Assembly (NCBI GenBank): GCA_038049695.1
Contig: CP142451.1
Location: forward strand, 68,526,001-68,590,000
DNA length: 64,000 nucleotides
DNA from: Cinnamomum chago
Lineage: Eukaryota; Streptophyta; Magnoliopsida; Laurales; Lauraceae
Reading direction: 5' to 3'
The position numbers were made by a program, and so were the translations under genes. This document shows positions 11,235 through 23,760 of the stretch, in pieces (positions within the stretch are counted from its first letter, which is position 1; the number at the start of each line of letters is the position of its first letter). Below the pieces are notes generated by a model that was given only the letters and a program-made list of their open reading frames with translations, searched no databases and had not been told where the DNA came from.

Positions 11235-13418
11235 GTCCATTTTGCAGATGCACAGATGTACAAAGATGAAGAAGAAGAAAATGAGGAAGAAACAGCACCC
11301 TTTGCCGAAAATCTCCAGTAAGATAAGAGCAAGGCTCCTCAGCAATCATCAAAAGAAAACAAACCTTTCGGCAAGACCGAAAAGAGCATTCATTCTCCCT
11401 TCGTTGTCTCCCTCAAACCTTCAAAGCCTTTGGTAATCACCACCAAAGCAAAGAAGACAAAACAAAAGTCTGGGGGCAAGTTCGCTGTCTCCTTCGTGTC
11501 CATTATGCATGACGCGGATTCGGATTCAGAGCCAGAAGACGATACATTGTCAAGCCAAGCTGATACTTTGCAAGTTTACCCTGCTCTCACTCCATTGGAG
11601 ACACCTGTCGACGTAGAAGACCCTACGTCTACTTCCTTCGTCGTTCCGGCAACTTCGGCAGAAGAAAAAACGATCTTGTTCCACAAATCGGAAGCTTCTT
11701 CACCAAAGTCTTCACTTGAACTTTTCCAAAATGAAGGTATGCCTCAACTATTCCTGTATAATCCAATGGCACAAGCTATCTTGAAAAAAATGGGCTATGA
11801 TGCTCAGAATCCAATCGGTTTGGGAGGTGGCCGTGGTATTTTCACACCATTGGAACCTACGCTGACCAAAAGTCAACTGGAGGATTGGAAACGCCGTCCT
11901 CACATAGACAAGTCTTCATACGAGTTGGGGTATGATCCTGACACTCCCATGAGACAATTGACACAAAGGCTACAAAGTCGTTTTACTGACCAAGCCTCAA
12001 CATCCCGTGTCCATGAAGACATTGATCTCCCTGAATATCTCTTTGAGGAGTCACCCGTCAAGGATTCAGGAAGCTCTTCCAATTGGTATTATTTCTCTGA
12101 CGATAAAGAGGAATTGTCCGATGACACAAACGCACGGTTTTCTGACCCAGAAGAACCATCGTCTCTAAAAGAAGTACCTTACTTCGACCCAGTTTCAACA
12201 GGTAATTGGGATCATCTCATTGCTAGTCTTGAGATGAATACCGATAAAGAAGACCCATGGACAAAAGGAAAGCCTTGGTCTGTAAATGCCTTTGGAACTC
12301 CAGAAGGTCATGTTAAGTTGGAAGCCTCTGAAAACATTGTGGAGGAACCACTTTCAAACCTTCCAACAGAAGATCATGTTCAAAAGATAGACTTGGGGAC
12401 ACCTGATAACCCACGTCCTGTATTCATAAGTAAGAATATAAAGGATGATGAGTTACCCGAGTATATCGCTTTTCTTAGTGAGTTCGTTGATTGTTTTGCA
12501 TGGTCTTACGCTGAAATGCCTGGCTTAGACCCCAAAATAACAGTCCACAAACTCAATCTGCAAAAAGACATCAAGCCTAACAAACAAGGCCAAAGAAGAT
12601 TTCGTCTTGATGTGATGGACAAAATTGAACAAGAAGTTCAGAAACTCAATAGCGTTGGCTTCATCCGCGAGGAACAACATCCTCAATGGTTGGCCAACAT
12701 CGTCCCCGTGACAAAGAAAAATGGGCAGATCAGGGTCAGTATTGACTATAGAGACCTGAATAACGCATGTCCTAAAGATGAGTTTCCGCTCCCCATACTA
12801 GAGGTGATGATCGACAACACCTACGGAATCGAGCGAATGACATTCATGGATGGATTCTCTAGCTACAATCAGATAAAATGCATCCTGAAGATGAAAGACA
12901 CATCATTTCGGACTCCGTTTGCCATGTATTACTACACAGTCATGCCATTTGGTCTGAGAAATGCTTGTGCAACATATTAGAGGGCTATGATGAAACTATT
13001 CCAAGATATGCAGCACAAGACGGTCGAATGTTATGTCGACGACCTCGCCGTCAAAAGCAGAAGAAAAGAAGACCATCTCAAAGATCTTCGAAAAGTCTTC
13101 CTCCGACTTCGCAAACACAAGCTGCGGATGAATCCACTAAAGTGCTTCTTCAGTGTCTCATCGGGTAAGCTTCTCGGATTCATGGTTCGGAAAGGCGGAA
13201 TAGAACTTGACCTCACCAAAGTCAATGCTATCATAGAAATGCCATCTCCAAGAACCCTAAGAGAACTAAAAGGGCTTCAAGGAAGATTGGCATACATTCG
13301 ACGGTTCATCTCCAATCTGTCAGGGAAGTGCCGTCCATTCTCTAGCCTAACGAAGAAAGGTGTGGAGTTTGTTTGGGATGCTGAATGTGAAGCCGCATTT
13401 CAAGACATACCTGACTAG
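11235..13418 (+). pseudogene. Tat Gypsy pol: G-patch-like region and reverse transcriptase
   Basis: The open stretch 11430-12980 has an acidic linker, a G-patch-like motif KKMGYDxxxxxGLGxGRG (about 11788-11838) that is common before RT in Tat elements, then RT blocks including DYRDLN and MPFGLRNA. An in-frame TAG at 12978-12980 stands where a Gln is expected. The frame continues to the catalytic YVDD at 13032-13043 and on to about 13410, where it shifts. The enzyme would copy the element RNA into DNA inside virus-like particles. The stops and frameshift make it inactive. Confidence 0.9.
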
Positions 13419-14300
13419 ACCTCCAGTGTTGGCTGCCCCCACAACTGGAAAACGATTCATCTTGTACACAAGAGCTCTCGATTACTCTTTGGGCGCTCTA
13501 CTAGCATAAGAAAATGACGAGGGAAAAGAAACTGCTCTATATTACCTCAGCCGCATGTTAGTAGGTGCAGAGCATCGCTACTCCCCAGTCGAAAAAGAAT
13601 GCCTTGCAGTGATGTTCGCCGTACAAAAGTTGCGTCATTATCTGTTGTCCAATACAGTATACCTGATTTCGATGATCAATCTTTTAAAGGTCCTTGTCAC
13701 GAAAGCAGGTTCTCTCAATGCCCGATTGGCAAAATGGTCCATCTTTTTGTAGCAATTCGATATTAGGTATCTGCCAAAAAAGCAATCAAAGGCCAAGCTC
13801 TAGCAGACTTTCTTGCACAGCACTCATTGCCTAAGGATTCCCCACTCAAGGATGATCTCCCAGACGAATCTGTCTACAATGTGGAAACTTCCTTACCAAA
13901 TGCTTCCTGGGACATGTACTATGATGGCGCAACCAGGACGAATGAAAATGGAAAGCAAATATCGGGAATTGGCATACTCTTTGTCCGTCCCGACAAATAC
14001 ATGATTCCACAAGCTTACTCCCTACTGGAACCATGTTCAAACAACACAGCTAAGTACCAAGCCCTGATTGTAGGATTGGAACTCGCCTTCGAATCTGGCA
14101 TCACCATGCTGGAAGCTTTTGGGGACTCTTAACTGATCGTCAACCAGATGAATCAGAAATTTGAAGTCAGGAAGCCTGATCTGTTGTCTTACTACAACAA
14201 GGCACAATCACTTCAATAGAAGTTTGACATCTGTCACATCACCCACATCCCTAGAGGTGAAAACATCCATGCAGATGCCCTAGCTGGACTTGCAACATCT
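13419..14300 (+). pseudogene. Tat Gypsy dual RNase H domains, broken
   Basis: Positions 13419-13800 encode the usual Gypsy RNase H (TRALDYSLGALL, then AEHRYSPVEKECLA). A frameshift near 13410 and stops at 13507-13509 (TAA) and 13750-13752 (TAG) break it. Positions 13827-14300 encode a second, archaeal-type RNase H with the YYDGATRTNENG start, NNTAKYQALIVGLELA and the final GENIHADALAGLA block. TAA at 14130-14132 and TAG at 14217-14219 interrupt it. Two RNase H domains in tandem are the hallmark of the Tat/Ogre lineage. Confidence 0.85.
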
Positions 14301-15702
14301 ATGGCGATCCAAGAAAGGGAAAAACTTGCAAACCACTGTGTGTCAAAGAAGGATTCTCCCTCCTCTTAACACATACCAAGCAATTGCTGAATGCCACCAA
14401 GTTGTTGGAAGTTGGATGTCCATCCTCAAACCTCTGATTGGCGACTGGAGGGATCCATTCATTGATTACATTATGCTCGGAATCCTACCTGAAGATCCAA
14501 AAGAACGGGTAAGCCTTCAAAGACGAGCCCTAAACTTTCATTTGGATATTCCTTCAAAAATGCTTTACAGAAAATCCTTCAACGGAGTACTTCTACGCTG
14601 CTTGTCACAACAAGAAGCCGAGCAAACTCTTAAAGAAGTACATGCTGGTCTTTGTGGAGCTCATCAGGCTGGTCCTAAGCTCTACGATCAGATAAAAAGG
14701 TTAGATTATTATTGGCCTACCATGGTAGCTGACGCTATGCAATTTGCTAACCGCTGCCAACAATGCCAAGTTCATGGAGATTGTGTCCACATGCCTCCAG
14801 AATGGCTACATCCCACAGTGATCTCATGGCCTTTCAAAGCTTGGGGTATGGATATCATAGGTCTTATCTCTCCCTCATCAAGCAAAGGTCATCGCTTCAT
14901 CTTCGCTGCTACAGATTATTTCTCCAAGTGGTCAGAATCATTTGGGCTCAGCGAAATGAAGACCTCATCAGTCCTTCAATTCTTGCGCATCAACATTATC
15001 TGTCGCTTCGGCATACCTAAAAGATTCGTCCATGATAACGGACCACAATTCCGGGATTACAGATTCTACAGGTTCTGCGACAAGTACAAAATCCAAAGTT
15101 GTCCTTCGACTCCATACAATCCGGCAGCAAACGGACTAACAGAAGCCTTCAATAAGACACTCTGCAAAATTCTCAAGAAAATGGTCTCTAGTCATAAGAA
15201 AGACTGGGGCGACAAACTACCTGAAGCTTTGTGGGCTTATCGAACCACCGTTTGAGGACCAACCCATAGCACACCATTCTCTTTGGTCTATGGGTGCGAA
15301 GCTGTTGTCCCTTTGAAAATACAAATTCCTTCCTTAAGGGTATCTTTGCAAAATGACATGACGCAAGAAAGCAACGTCAAATTGAGACTCCAAGAGCTAG
15401 ATAATCTCGATGGAAGATGGCTTGAAGCTCTACAAAGCATTGAGCTATACCAAGCACGCATGGCAGGATTTTTCGACAAAAAAGTCAGGCAACGCACCTA
15501 TAAAAAGGGTGACTTGGTTCTTGCATTAAAAAGGCCAATGGTTTTCGCCCACAAAACCAAAAGGAAATTCGAGCCAAAATGGGAGGGACCCTTCGGCATC
15601 GACAAAGTTTTCTCCAATGGCGCATATGCTCTCCTTAACAAGGAGGGTGACAGATGTATGCTGCCCATCAACGGCAAATTCTTGAAACGGTACTACCCTT
15701 GA
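14290..15702 (+). pseudogene. Tat Gypsy integrase with C-terminal domain
   Basis: The reading frame has an HH-CC zinc-binding region (HAGLCGAHQAG to CQQC, about 14640-14766), then the catalytic core with acidic residues in GMDIIG (about 14845), HDNGPQF (about 15031) and a Glu in LTEAFNKT (about 15137). It stops at TGA 15253-15255, inside the conserved WAYRTT region, where an Arg (CGA) would be usual. The same frame then resumes at 15283 and holds the C-terminal SLVYGCEAV and KWEGPFGI blocks to the stop at 15700-15702. Integrase would insert the element cDNA. One nonsense mutation separates the two parts. Confidence 0.88.
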
Positions 15703-16069
15703 AGACTTACACCACTAGGTCAGAGCAATGCATGTACGGTCAAAGCCTATTCCCAGGTACTTGCTCGTCAAACCCACTCCTTTTGGAATTTTCATCCTTA
15801 TGTTGAAATTTCTAAAAAAAAAATCTCAAAACAATGCTTACTTTCATAGTTTCATTATTAAAAAAAAATCCAAAAATCCAAGTTTAGGAGCCTCTTCCCG
15901 GACTTGACCAAAACTTTCGATCCTTGAACCCAAAATTCATGGTTTGAAACCAAAATCAGGACTCAGGAATTTCCACCCTGGTCCACCCCGACTTTTACAA
16001 CCAAAAACGGTTTTAAGTCAAAATTTACGACCCTCGTGTCTTTAAACAAAAAATGGTTTTTAAGAAACC
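15703..16069 (+). other. Post-pol spacer of Tat element 2
   Basis: This is A-rich, non-coding sequence between the integrase stop and the short tandem arrays. No gene or motif was recognised. Confidence 0.6.
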
Positions 16070-16530
16070 GCGGGGAAGCGATGCTCAGTCGATACTCGCA
16101 AAGCCCAAAAAACCGGAAGGATGCAAACCCCATTCGATACTTCCAAAACCTCAAAATCGCAAGGAAGCGACACCTTGTCAATACTTGCAAAATTTCAAAA
16201 AAAATCATGGAGACGTAACATTGTAGTTAATATCCACAACCCAAATTTTCAAAAAAAAGAAAAGAAAAAACCTCAAATTAAAAAAAAAAGTTCATGGGAA
16301 AGCGACATTCGTTCGATACCCACAAAACCAAAGTTTTTTGAAAAAGCGAGGCGACGTTCAGTCGATACTTGCACCCCAATTCGTAAGGAGGAGACGTTCA
16401 GTCGATACTTGCACCCAATTCGCGAGGAGGCGACATTCCATCGATACTCGCAAACCGAATGAGCAAGGAGGCGACATTCCATCGATACTTGTAATATCAT
16501 TCAGCAGGGAGGCGACTTTTTAGTCGATAC
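16070..16530 (+). repeat. Tandem array of about 40-bp units
   Basis: Units carry GGCGAC(A/G)TTC(A/C)(A/G)TCGATACTTGCA with A-rich spacers. Five tight units lie at about 16349-16530 and looser ones begin near 16070. They lie inside the Tat element between pol and the antisense gene. The ORFs that run through them are only reflections of the repeat. Confidence 0.8.
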
Positions 16531-16550
16531 TTGCATTTTTGAAAACCAAA

Positions 16551-17036
16551 ACCTGGCTTTTACATCGAAAACCAAAATCGGCTTCTACGCCAAAAACAAA
16601 ATTTCGGCTTTTATGCCAAAAAATCCAAAAATCGGCTTTTACACCAAAAACAAAATTTCGGCTTTCACGCCAAAAATCTAAAAGTTGGCTCTCATGCCAA
16701 CAAAACAAAACTTGGTTTTAAAAAAAAACTGGCTTCTACGCCAAAAACAAACAAAAACGGCTTTCATGCCATCTCAAAAACCCGGCTCTCATGCCAATTC
16801 AAAAATCGGCTTTCATGCCACCTCAAAAATCCGACTTTCATGCCACCTCAAAAATCTGGCTTTCATGCCACCACAAAAATCGGCTTTCATGCCATCTCCA
16901 AAACCTTGGCTTCCATGCCACAAACAAATTTTGTCTCTTACGCCACAAAATTCGGCTCCCATGCCATCTCAAAATCTAGCTTTCAAGCTATAAAAAGAAA
17001 CCTGGCTTTCGCCACAAAATCTGGCTTTCATGCCCA
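16551..17036 (+). repeat. Tandem array of 24-28 bp GGC/GCC hairpin units
   Basis: About 18-19 units have the form GGCTTTCATGCC followed by CAAAAAT-like spacers. Each unit can fold into a short GGC...GCC stem. The units are diverged, so the array is old. A similar style of unit (GCC...GGC) occurs in this family's LTRs. Confidence 0.85.
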
Positions 17037-17392
17037 AAAACAACCCTTTGACAAAAAGATTTTCACAAAATGACAACCTTTTGGTCAAATTTTCATACAA
17101 ACATCCAACTTTTGCTTATTTTCACCAAAAAGAATTTGAGCAAGAGGTATATAAAATACCAAAAATGTTTTTTACATGGAGGTACCAAAAAGAAAAGAGA
17201 AGAAAAGGAGTTTGTTACAAAAATCAGGAGCTGAGTCTAACATGGTATTCAACTAAAGATTCAACTTCTCAAGTAGACTCTTGGCTTAGCCTCTAAAGCT
17301 TCCAGGCCACGCTTCTTCAAAATCTTTCCATAAAATGCGGCAGAACGCCGCGACCCATCTACAGCACGTGGAAGTTCTTCCCAAAGAATCTG

Positions 17393-18425
17393 TCATTGCT
17401 CGTACTCTTGAGTCTTCCTCCAGAGATTGCTCTCAGCCTCCTCGACCTGGTGAATCAGAGTCCCTTCTCTAGCACGAGCTTCTACAATGGCGGTCCATTT
17501 GACAGCAGCTTGTTCCTCCAATAACTTAAGACGCTGCCTGGCCTCGACGACCTCCCTATCAAGACGGCGCAGGTCTTCTATTAGCTTAATGATCGCCAAC
17601 TCGGTGACGTTCCTCTCCCGAACAAATTACTTCCGAGTCCGCGAGATCTCGTTCAGTTCAGACTTGACCTCACCAGAAGGCTTCAAAAACATCTCATTGA
17701 AGAAGTCACCGCTTGGGAAGCTCTTGGTCTCATCCCACTTGTTGCCTAGAACTATGACTTCATCAACAAAAGCCTTCGTAGTTGCAATGTCCAGACCGAC
17801 CTCTTCGCTATCAGCAAGGATGTCCTGTACATGCTTAATCATACCAAATCCAGCTTCCAAATGGCCAAAAGAAAGAGTTTCGACCCATGAGCTCAAAACG
17901 CCCTTCAGCACTTTCTTCGCATACTAAAGAGAAGGACCGGATGAAGGCTCACCCCTCTCCATTAGTCGACTGCCCTTGTCATGCCCTGTTGGAGGAGTGA
18001 TCATCAAACTCTTTCTAATCGGAGACACTGGTAAAGGAATCTGCTCAGAAGATTTCATCTCTGCCGCATTGAAACTGGAAGAAGAAGTCCCTACTTCTGG
18101 TTCAACTGCAGGCATCTCCTGCTCTGGCCATGAGAAAGATGGGGGAACTTCTCCTGTTACTTCATAACCTACCAGTGAAACAAAAAAAAAGGTATGAATA
18201 TGATCCTGTTGAAAAAAAAATCATTATCATCAGGGTTATTGCTACAAATACCTTCTTCGACGATCGACGGAATACTTTCTGCCTCCATGAGTTCATCCGA
18301 AGCATCGTCAAGGGTCGCGTCCATGGATGGCTCGAAATCATCAGAATCCTGTAGCAAGTCAGCTGACAAGAAAACAAGCAACATGTTAGCAAATGACAGC
18401 ACAGCCAAAAAATGAAAGAAAACAC
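17393..18425 (-). pseudogene. Antisense mobile-domain gene, C-terminal coiled-coil exons
   Basis: On the minus strand an acidic Ser/Asp-rich segment (about 18370-18230) is followed, after an apparent short intron ending near 18165, by a Ser/Pro-rich segment and then a helical, Leu/Glu-rich region (17911-17627 and 17599-17393) with heptad-like spacing. Stops at about 17925 and 17625 interrupt it. This follows the mobile-domain core on the same strand and is probably the tail of the same gene. Exon borders are guesses. Confidence 0.55.
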
Positions 18426-18429
18426 AAAG

Positions 18430-21119
18430 AAGTCATACTAGGTGAAGATTCTGGAATCACTCCAGAGTCCCTCGGTTATTATTCAGATGCAGCAATCGAA
18501 TCTGTCACTGCTTCATTTGTCGGAACCTCAGGCATCACCAAATCATCATCTCCCACTGAAAAAGGAGAGAGAAAATCTCAATGAAAGAAACGGAAAAGGA
18601 AATAGGAGGAATCATACCTTCATTAACGGTCTCTTCCTCTCGGCTCCTCTTTTCTGGAGGCTCATCAACGTCCCATGACATCTCTTCAGCAATGGCGAAA
18701 GGGACTTCTGAATTAGAAGAGCCATCGTGTCGTCTCTTATTATGGCGTTGCCCTCTCTTCCTCTTGCTTCTATGGGCCGGTTTACTTGAAGTACCCGGCC
18801 CATCATCAAAGACAGGACCTTCGCTTGACTCCTCACCAAATGGTCTACTCCTCCCAGTAGACTCCAAGGAAGCGTTCATTCGTTCCGCTTGCATCCAAGC
18901 GTCGATCTCGGCCTCCTCCTCTTCTAGCTGTTTCAAGACCTCACCAGGTATCTCTTGTACAATTCCTGATCTGATGACGTCCTGTTCACCGAGAAAGCCT
19001 ATCTTATGATTCTCTCCAGCAGGGAAAGTCAAAACTTCCTCTCGACGGACTCCATCTGATCTGCCAAGTCCCTTCTTAAAAGATTGCTTGACATCGAGCT
19101 CCTTCTTGGAAAGCCCCCGGTACACCAAAAAGCTCTCTACGAACGATTTCGTAAAGCCAGCAGTCCGGAAAGTGGGCAACTCAGGATAGAAAATCATGGC
19201 GGTAGTGTCCTCCGCACTATAAAAAGCCCATGCATTCCTTCCATCCTGCAAACCTCCAAAACGCTTCACCATGCTCGAAGGCGATCCAACAACACCTTGA
19301 GAGAAGCCCAACTGCAGCTCAAAACGCGAGGGAACATACGGATGGATGTCAACAAAAAGATGTCTACGGTACACCATCGTACCAACGTGTATGTTGAAAA
19401 TCCACCTCTTTTCTGCGTTTGTCAAAGAATAGTGCCTTCCCGACCCTGTCCTGGTAGAATCACGGGAGACACCAAAATCAAAAGCCTTCTTCCCCAAACC
19501 TAGAGAAAGCTTCACTAAAGATTGCCCAGTCTCGATGTCCCTGAACCGTCGGATCCTCAAACGGGCAGACAAAAGTGATTCGGAAACAGCTGTCCCTCTA
19601 GCCAACCGAATCATAAAAGGGTCATCATCCTGTGCAACTCCTAATCGATGGAAGCCGGGATAGTGGTATACATACCACGAATAGAAAATATGGGCTGAAA
19701 ATATCATGTTCATAGGGAGCCCAAGCCGAACAAGAAAAGCAGCAGCCTGTAGTTCAGTACACAAATAGGAGTAAAGAGCAGGCACCAAAACAAGCCGCTC
19801 TCCAAATGTCATCTGACAAGCTGGAAAAAAATAGTGCGGCCTAATGTGCGTACCATCTCCTCCAGCAAAAACAGCCTCACTCAGCTAGTAAGTGAGGTAA
19901 ACAGCAAGATCCCTCCATATTACAATTTCACAATTTTCGAATAAATGGAATATGTGCTCATGAAGAAGTCCTTCAAGTCTCCTCGCGTGACAAAAGTCTT
20001 CTTCGAACCCGGAGTCTTTGCTCTGGCCTCCCGGGTCGTGCTATCAGAAGACTCTCTGCTGTTAAAGAAGTTGGGGAACAAAGAGCCAAAACTCCTCCAA
20101 CTGCTGGACCTGACTTTCGAGCCCTCTTTCCCCTTCAAAAAATCATAGAAGGCAACAAGCTGAAAGTACAAAAGCCTGAACTCCTCAGACTGCTCCTTAA
20201 GGACGATGTCAATAGGCATGAACTCCTTATAAAGTTTGCCGAGGACAGGCAGCCCAGTGATAGCGCTCAATTCCTTCAAAGTAAAACCAATCTCACCATT
20301 CGTGACAATGAAGGTGTTGGTTTGTGGAAGGAATGACTCCAACATAGCCATAAAGACTTCATCGGAGAAAACCACGGTTTGCCAAAAAGCGCAAACCACA
20401 TCAAAAATCTCAGCCTCCTTCAAAATGGCCCTGCCAACCTACAGGATGTGATCAGTCCATGACTCCCAGCTTGAGTCAGCGCTAAAACGGCCACAAAGTC
20501 GAAAAGGCTTCACCCAATTGCTGTCGTCACCCTGGAAAATACCAAGGCCCACCGATCTCAAATCGACTAATGGATGGTAAGAACCTTGGTAATCGCTGGC
20601 TGGCATCAACTTGTCCATGCGGACAGGCGACTTCTCTGGATAACCAGAAAAGCTGCCAACAAAAACTCCAGTCTTGATCACATTAGTCCTCTTCACCCAG
20701 CTCGGAGGATCTTCCCTCTTGGGGCATGTAAGAGAAAGGCTCATGATCGAGATAGTACGATCAAAAGTTGACCAGGTAGAAGTAGTTCTCTCTACACCAT
20801 CAGCCGTGTAAGAGAACTGAAAACATCTCCTTTGGTACGTCAAGTCATTAGGAACTGTGTCACCAAAGAAAAAGGTAGGCTTGGGCACAATGCTCTGATC
20901 GTTCATGACTCAAGGACGACTGCTTACCATAATCCTGTAAAACTCCTCATCCTTGAGAGCGATCAATCATTATCTCATCTCATCACAGTTGAGGGAGTCA
21001 CATTCTTCCAAGTTTCTCTCCACAAACTGGACCTTCTCCCAGGCCTGCTCTACGGCCACATTAGGAGACCTGGTAGACCGACGAGGTGCATCAATAACAG
21101 GCTCTTTGCCCTTGTTCAT
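18430..21119 (-). pseudogene. Antisense plant-mobile-domain (PMD) gene inside a Gypsy element
   Basis: The likely start is the ATG at 21117-21119 (MNKGKEPVIDAPRRS). The frame continues through in-frame stops at about 20970 (two adjacent), 20910 and 20439-20441, so it is decayed. Residues after about 220 match the aminotransferase-like plant mobile domain, with an FTLKELSAITGLPVLGKLY stretch followed by the GERLVLVPALYSYLC block (about 19800-19755). A frameshift near 19930 and a TAG near 19880 lie between them. The basic segment HRSKRKRGQRHNKRRH (about 18770-18725) resembles a nuclear localisation signal. The gene is opposite to pol. Extra antisense ORFs of this type are known from Tat-lineage elements; their function there is not established. 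Confidence 0.75.
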
Positions 21120-21174
21120 TCTAGAGGAACTACCTGCAAAGGTTGGTAAAGAAAAAAATCAATCATCAAAATGA

Positions 21175-22780
21175 CAGAATTTTGCTAAAAAAATTCTAGC
21201 GAAATTTTGGCTTGGTTCCGGGACAATTCCAAAGAAAAGGGAAACACCCCAAAAAAGATAGGAAGCTTAAAGATGAGCTCAACACCACTGCAAGCTCATA
21301 GTCAAAGAAGCATCCTTAAAGAAGGTTTGAACTCAAACATTGCTGCAAGATCAAACTAGTCTTATCAAATCTCCATAAGCTTGAAGAAGGGCTCAACATT
21401 GCTGCGAGCTCCAAACTCCAAGACTTTCAAAGCTCCTCAAAATTCAGCAAGATTAAGAAAGGGCTCAACATTGCTGCGAGCTCCAAATCCCAAAACTTGC
21501 AAGAGATTTTCCAGGTATGCATCATCATGCTCCCAATCAATTTACTAAAAATCATTCATCAAAAATCATCATGCATTAGATGCTAGGAAAACCTAAACCA
21601 AAGTTTGACCAATTCCAACCCAACTTAGTCAAAACCAATCAAACTTTGTCCAAGTCAAAAATCATGTTGGCTTGACCTAGAGATTCTAGCCTTCCATCTT
21701 AATGCATAAAAAAAAATGCATGAACATCTTGGATTGCATAAACCTCATTATCATTGTGAGCAAAAAGAGGGAAAGAAAAAAAAAGAAGAGAAAAGAGAGA
21801 AATCTCTTTAAAAAAAAATTAGACTGGCCCATAGGCCGTGGCCCACTACCACGTGGCCATATGGACCTGTTTGTAAGCCAAGAAAAAGAGAAAAAAAAGT
21901 GCTAAAAAAAGAGGGAAGAAAAAAAAAGAAGAAAAAAAGAAGAAGCACGTGTATAAAAAGAAAAGGAAAGGAAAACACGTGGAAAAAAAAAGAAGAAGAA
22001 AAAAAAAGAGAGAAAAGAAAAGAAAGAACTCTACTTCTACGTGGAGTTTCTTGTGAAGGAAGAAAACTTACTTGAAGCCATGGAAGGAGAAGAAGAAAGA
22101 GAACTTGAAGATTCTTGAAGAAGAAGAGAAGTCCTTGATCTTGGAGCACTCTTGAAGACTTTTGCAAAAAGAAAGCAATAAGGGCAAGAGATCCAACCTC
22201 CTTTGCTTTTATAGAGGAGAGCAAACCAAAAGAGGAAACAAGGAGAAAACCAAGGAGGTAAATGCTAAAAACTAGCAACTTTCCCAAAAGAAAGGGGATT
22301 TGAGATATTCTTTCCTAAAGAGAAGATTCTTTGAGAAATTCTCTTCAAAAAGAAAGGGAATGAGAAATATTCTCTCCCAAAGAAAGATGCTTTGAGAAAA
22401 TCTCTCCAAAAACAAGGAAACATAAGAGATTCTCTCCAAGTAAGGATATTTTTAGATATTCTCTACCCACAAGAGATATTTTTAGATATCCTTTATAAAA
22501 TGACACCACATGAGATCTAAGCCTTCTCCAAAGCTTAAGATCCCATGGGTTAGCCCACATGAGCCAGGTTTGACCACCTAGGCACTAAAAGGGGCTTCCT
22601 ACGAAAAATCTCCTTTACCAGAACCATACAAAGTGGTTTCATGCCTCTTTTGAGTTGATTGAACCAATCAAAAAAATGAAAGCCTCATGAGTTACCAAAA
22701 ATCCAAACCATCCAACCTCATGAACCAAATTAAGCCAAAATCTTGAAATTGACATTCCACAAAAAACCAAACTCTGGTTC
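21175..22780 (+). other. Non-coding 3' spacer of Tat element 2
   Basis: From about 21513 it matches 480-1800 of element 1. Between 21240 and 21500 a phrase like GGGCTCAACATTGCTGCGAGCTC recurs three or four times. A-rich runs at 21700-22040 create only low-complexity ORFs. It also lies upstream of the antisense gene's ATG, so it could hold that gene's promoter; none was recognised. Confidence 0.6.
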
Positions 22781-22784
22781 CCTA

Positions 22785-23090
22785 ACTTGCCACATACAAC
22801 TTGCTAGGTCATAAGGCCAAAACCAAAAAAACTGAATCCTGACCCCCTAGCTCGCCACATACAGCTTGATAGGTCACAAGGCCAAAACCAAATCTGACCC
22901 CCCCCCCCCCAATTTGCTACATACAACTCGTTGGGTCACAAGGTCAAAATCAAAAATCAAGCCCCAACCCCCTAACCTGCCACATACAACTTGTTAGGTC
23001 ACAAGGTCGAAAAACCAAAAAACCCTCTTGACCGCCTAATGCGCCACATACAGCCCTTAGGTTCACAAGGTCAAAAAGAAAACCCAAAAT
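22785..23090 (+). repeat. Tandem array of about 63-bp units, element 2
   Basis: Five units share CCACATACAACTTG and TAGGTCACAAGG. Cores are at about 22790, 22855, 22917, 22980 and 23043. It corresponds to the array at 1805-2050. Confidence 0.85.
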
Positions 23091-23261
23091 CCAAAACCCA
23101 AATTCGACTCCCTCATGTCATTTTCAAAACTTTGCCTTGAGATGGTACATGATCCCTCTCACTACCATAAAATCCCCTTGGAAACTCAAAAGGCTATTCA
23201 AAAAAAAAAAAAGATCAAAGACTCTTAGTCAAGTCAAAAGCTCTCATTCAAGTTTCTCTTC

Positions 23262-23264
23262 GAG
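23262..23264 (+). repeat. Target duplication GAG, left of CACTA-1
   Basis: GAG precedes CACTACACC here and follows GGTGTAGTG at 31105-31107. The unoccupied site, CTTCGAGGCACATCGAC, is present in element 1 at 2231-2247 and contains GAG only once. Confidence 0.93.
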
Positions 23265-23279
23265 CACTACACCATAATA

Positions 23280-23760
23280 GACAATTAGTAACGGATCTAC
23301 GGCCGTTACAAAAAATATTAGTAACGGTTATTTTGCGTTGACACAACTGCGTCACAAATGAAAAGTAACAGAAGTTAGTAACACTTAATAACCGTTAGAA
23401 ATATTACTAACGGTTATAAACTGTGACTGAAATTAATTTAAGCAACACATCTATAATCGTTACAATTTATTAGTAACGGTTATTATTTTTGTTCATAGTT
23501 TGTTCCCAACGGATAAAACTGTTGGTATCGGTTACAAAGTATTCTATTTGTAACGGTTGGAGTCCGTTACTAAGTATTCTATTTGTAACGGTTGATATCT
23601 GTTACGAAGTATTCTATTTGTAACGGTTGGAGTCCGTTACTAAGTATTTTATTTGTAACGGTTGATATCCGTTACGAAGTATTCTATTTGTAACGGTTGG
23701 AGCCCGTTACTAAGTATTATATTTGTAATGGTTTATATCCGTTACTAAGTATTTGTTATT
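23280..23760. repeat. CACTA-1 left subterminal repeats
   Basis: GTAACGGTT and its complement CCGTTAC recur many times. A unit TATTCTATTTGTAACGGTTG of about 58 bp repeats from 23540 to 23745. Such motifs are the expected binding sites for the CACTA DNA-binding protein. Confidence 0.85.

Noticed and set aside
16349..16530. Regular repeats with spacers that resemble a CRISPR array
   Set aside because: Units are diverged, spacers are A-rich and related, the context is a plant retrotransposon, and no cas genes exist.
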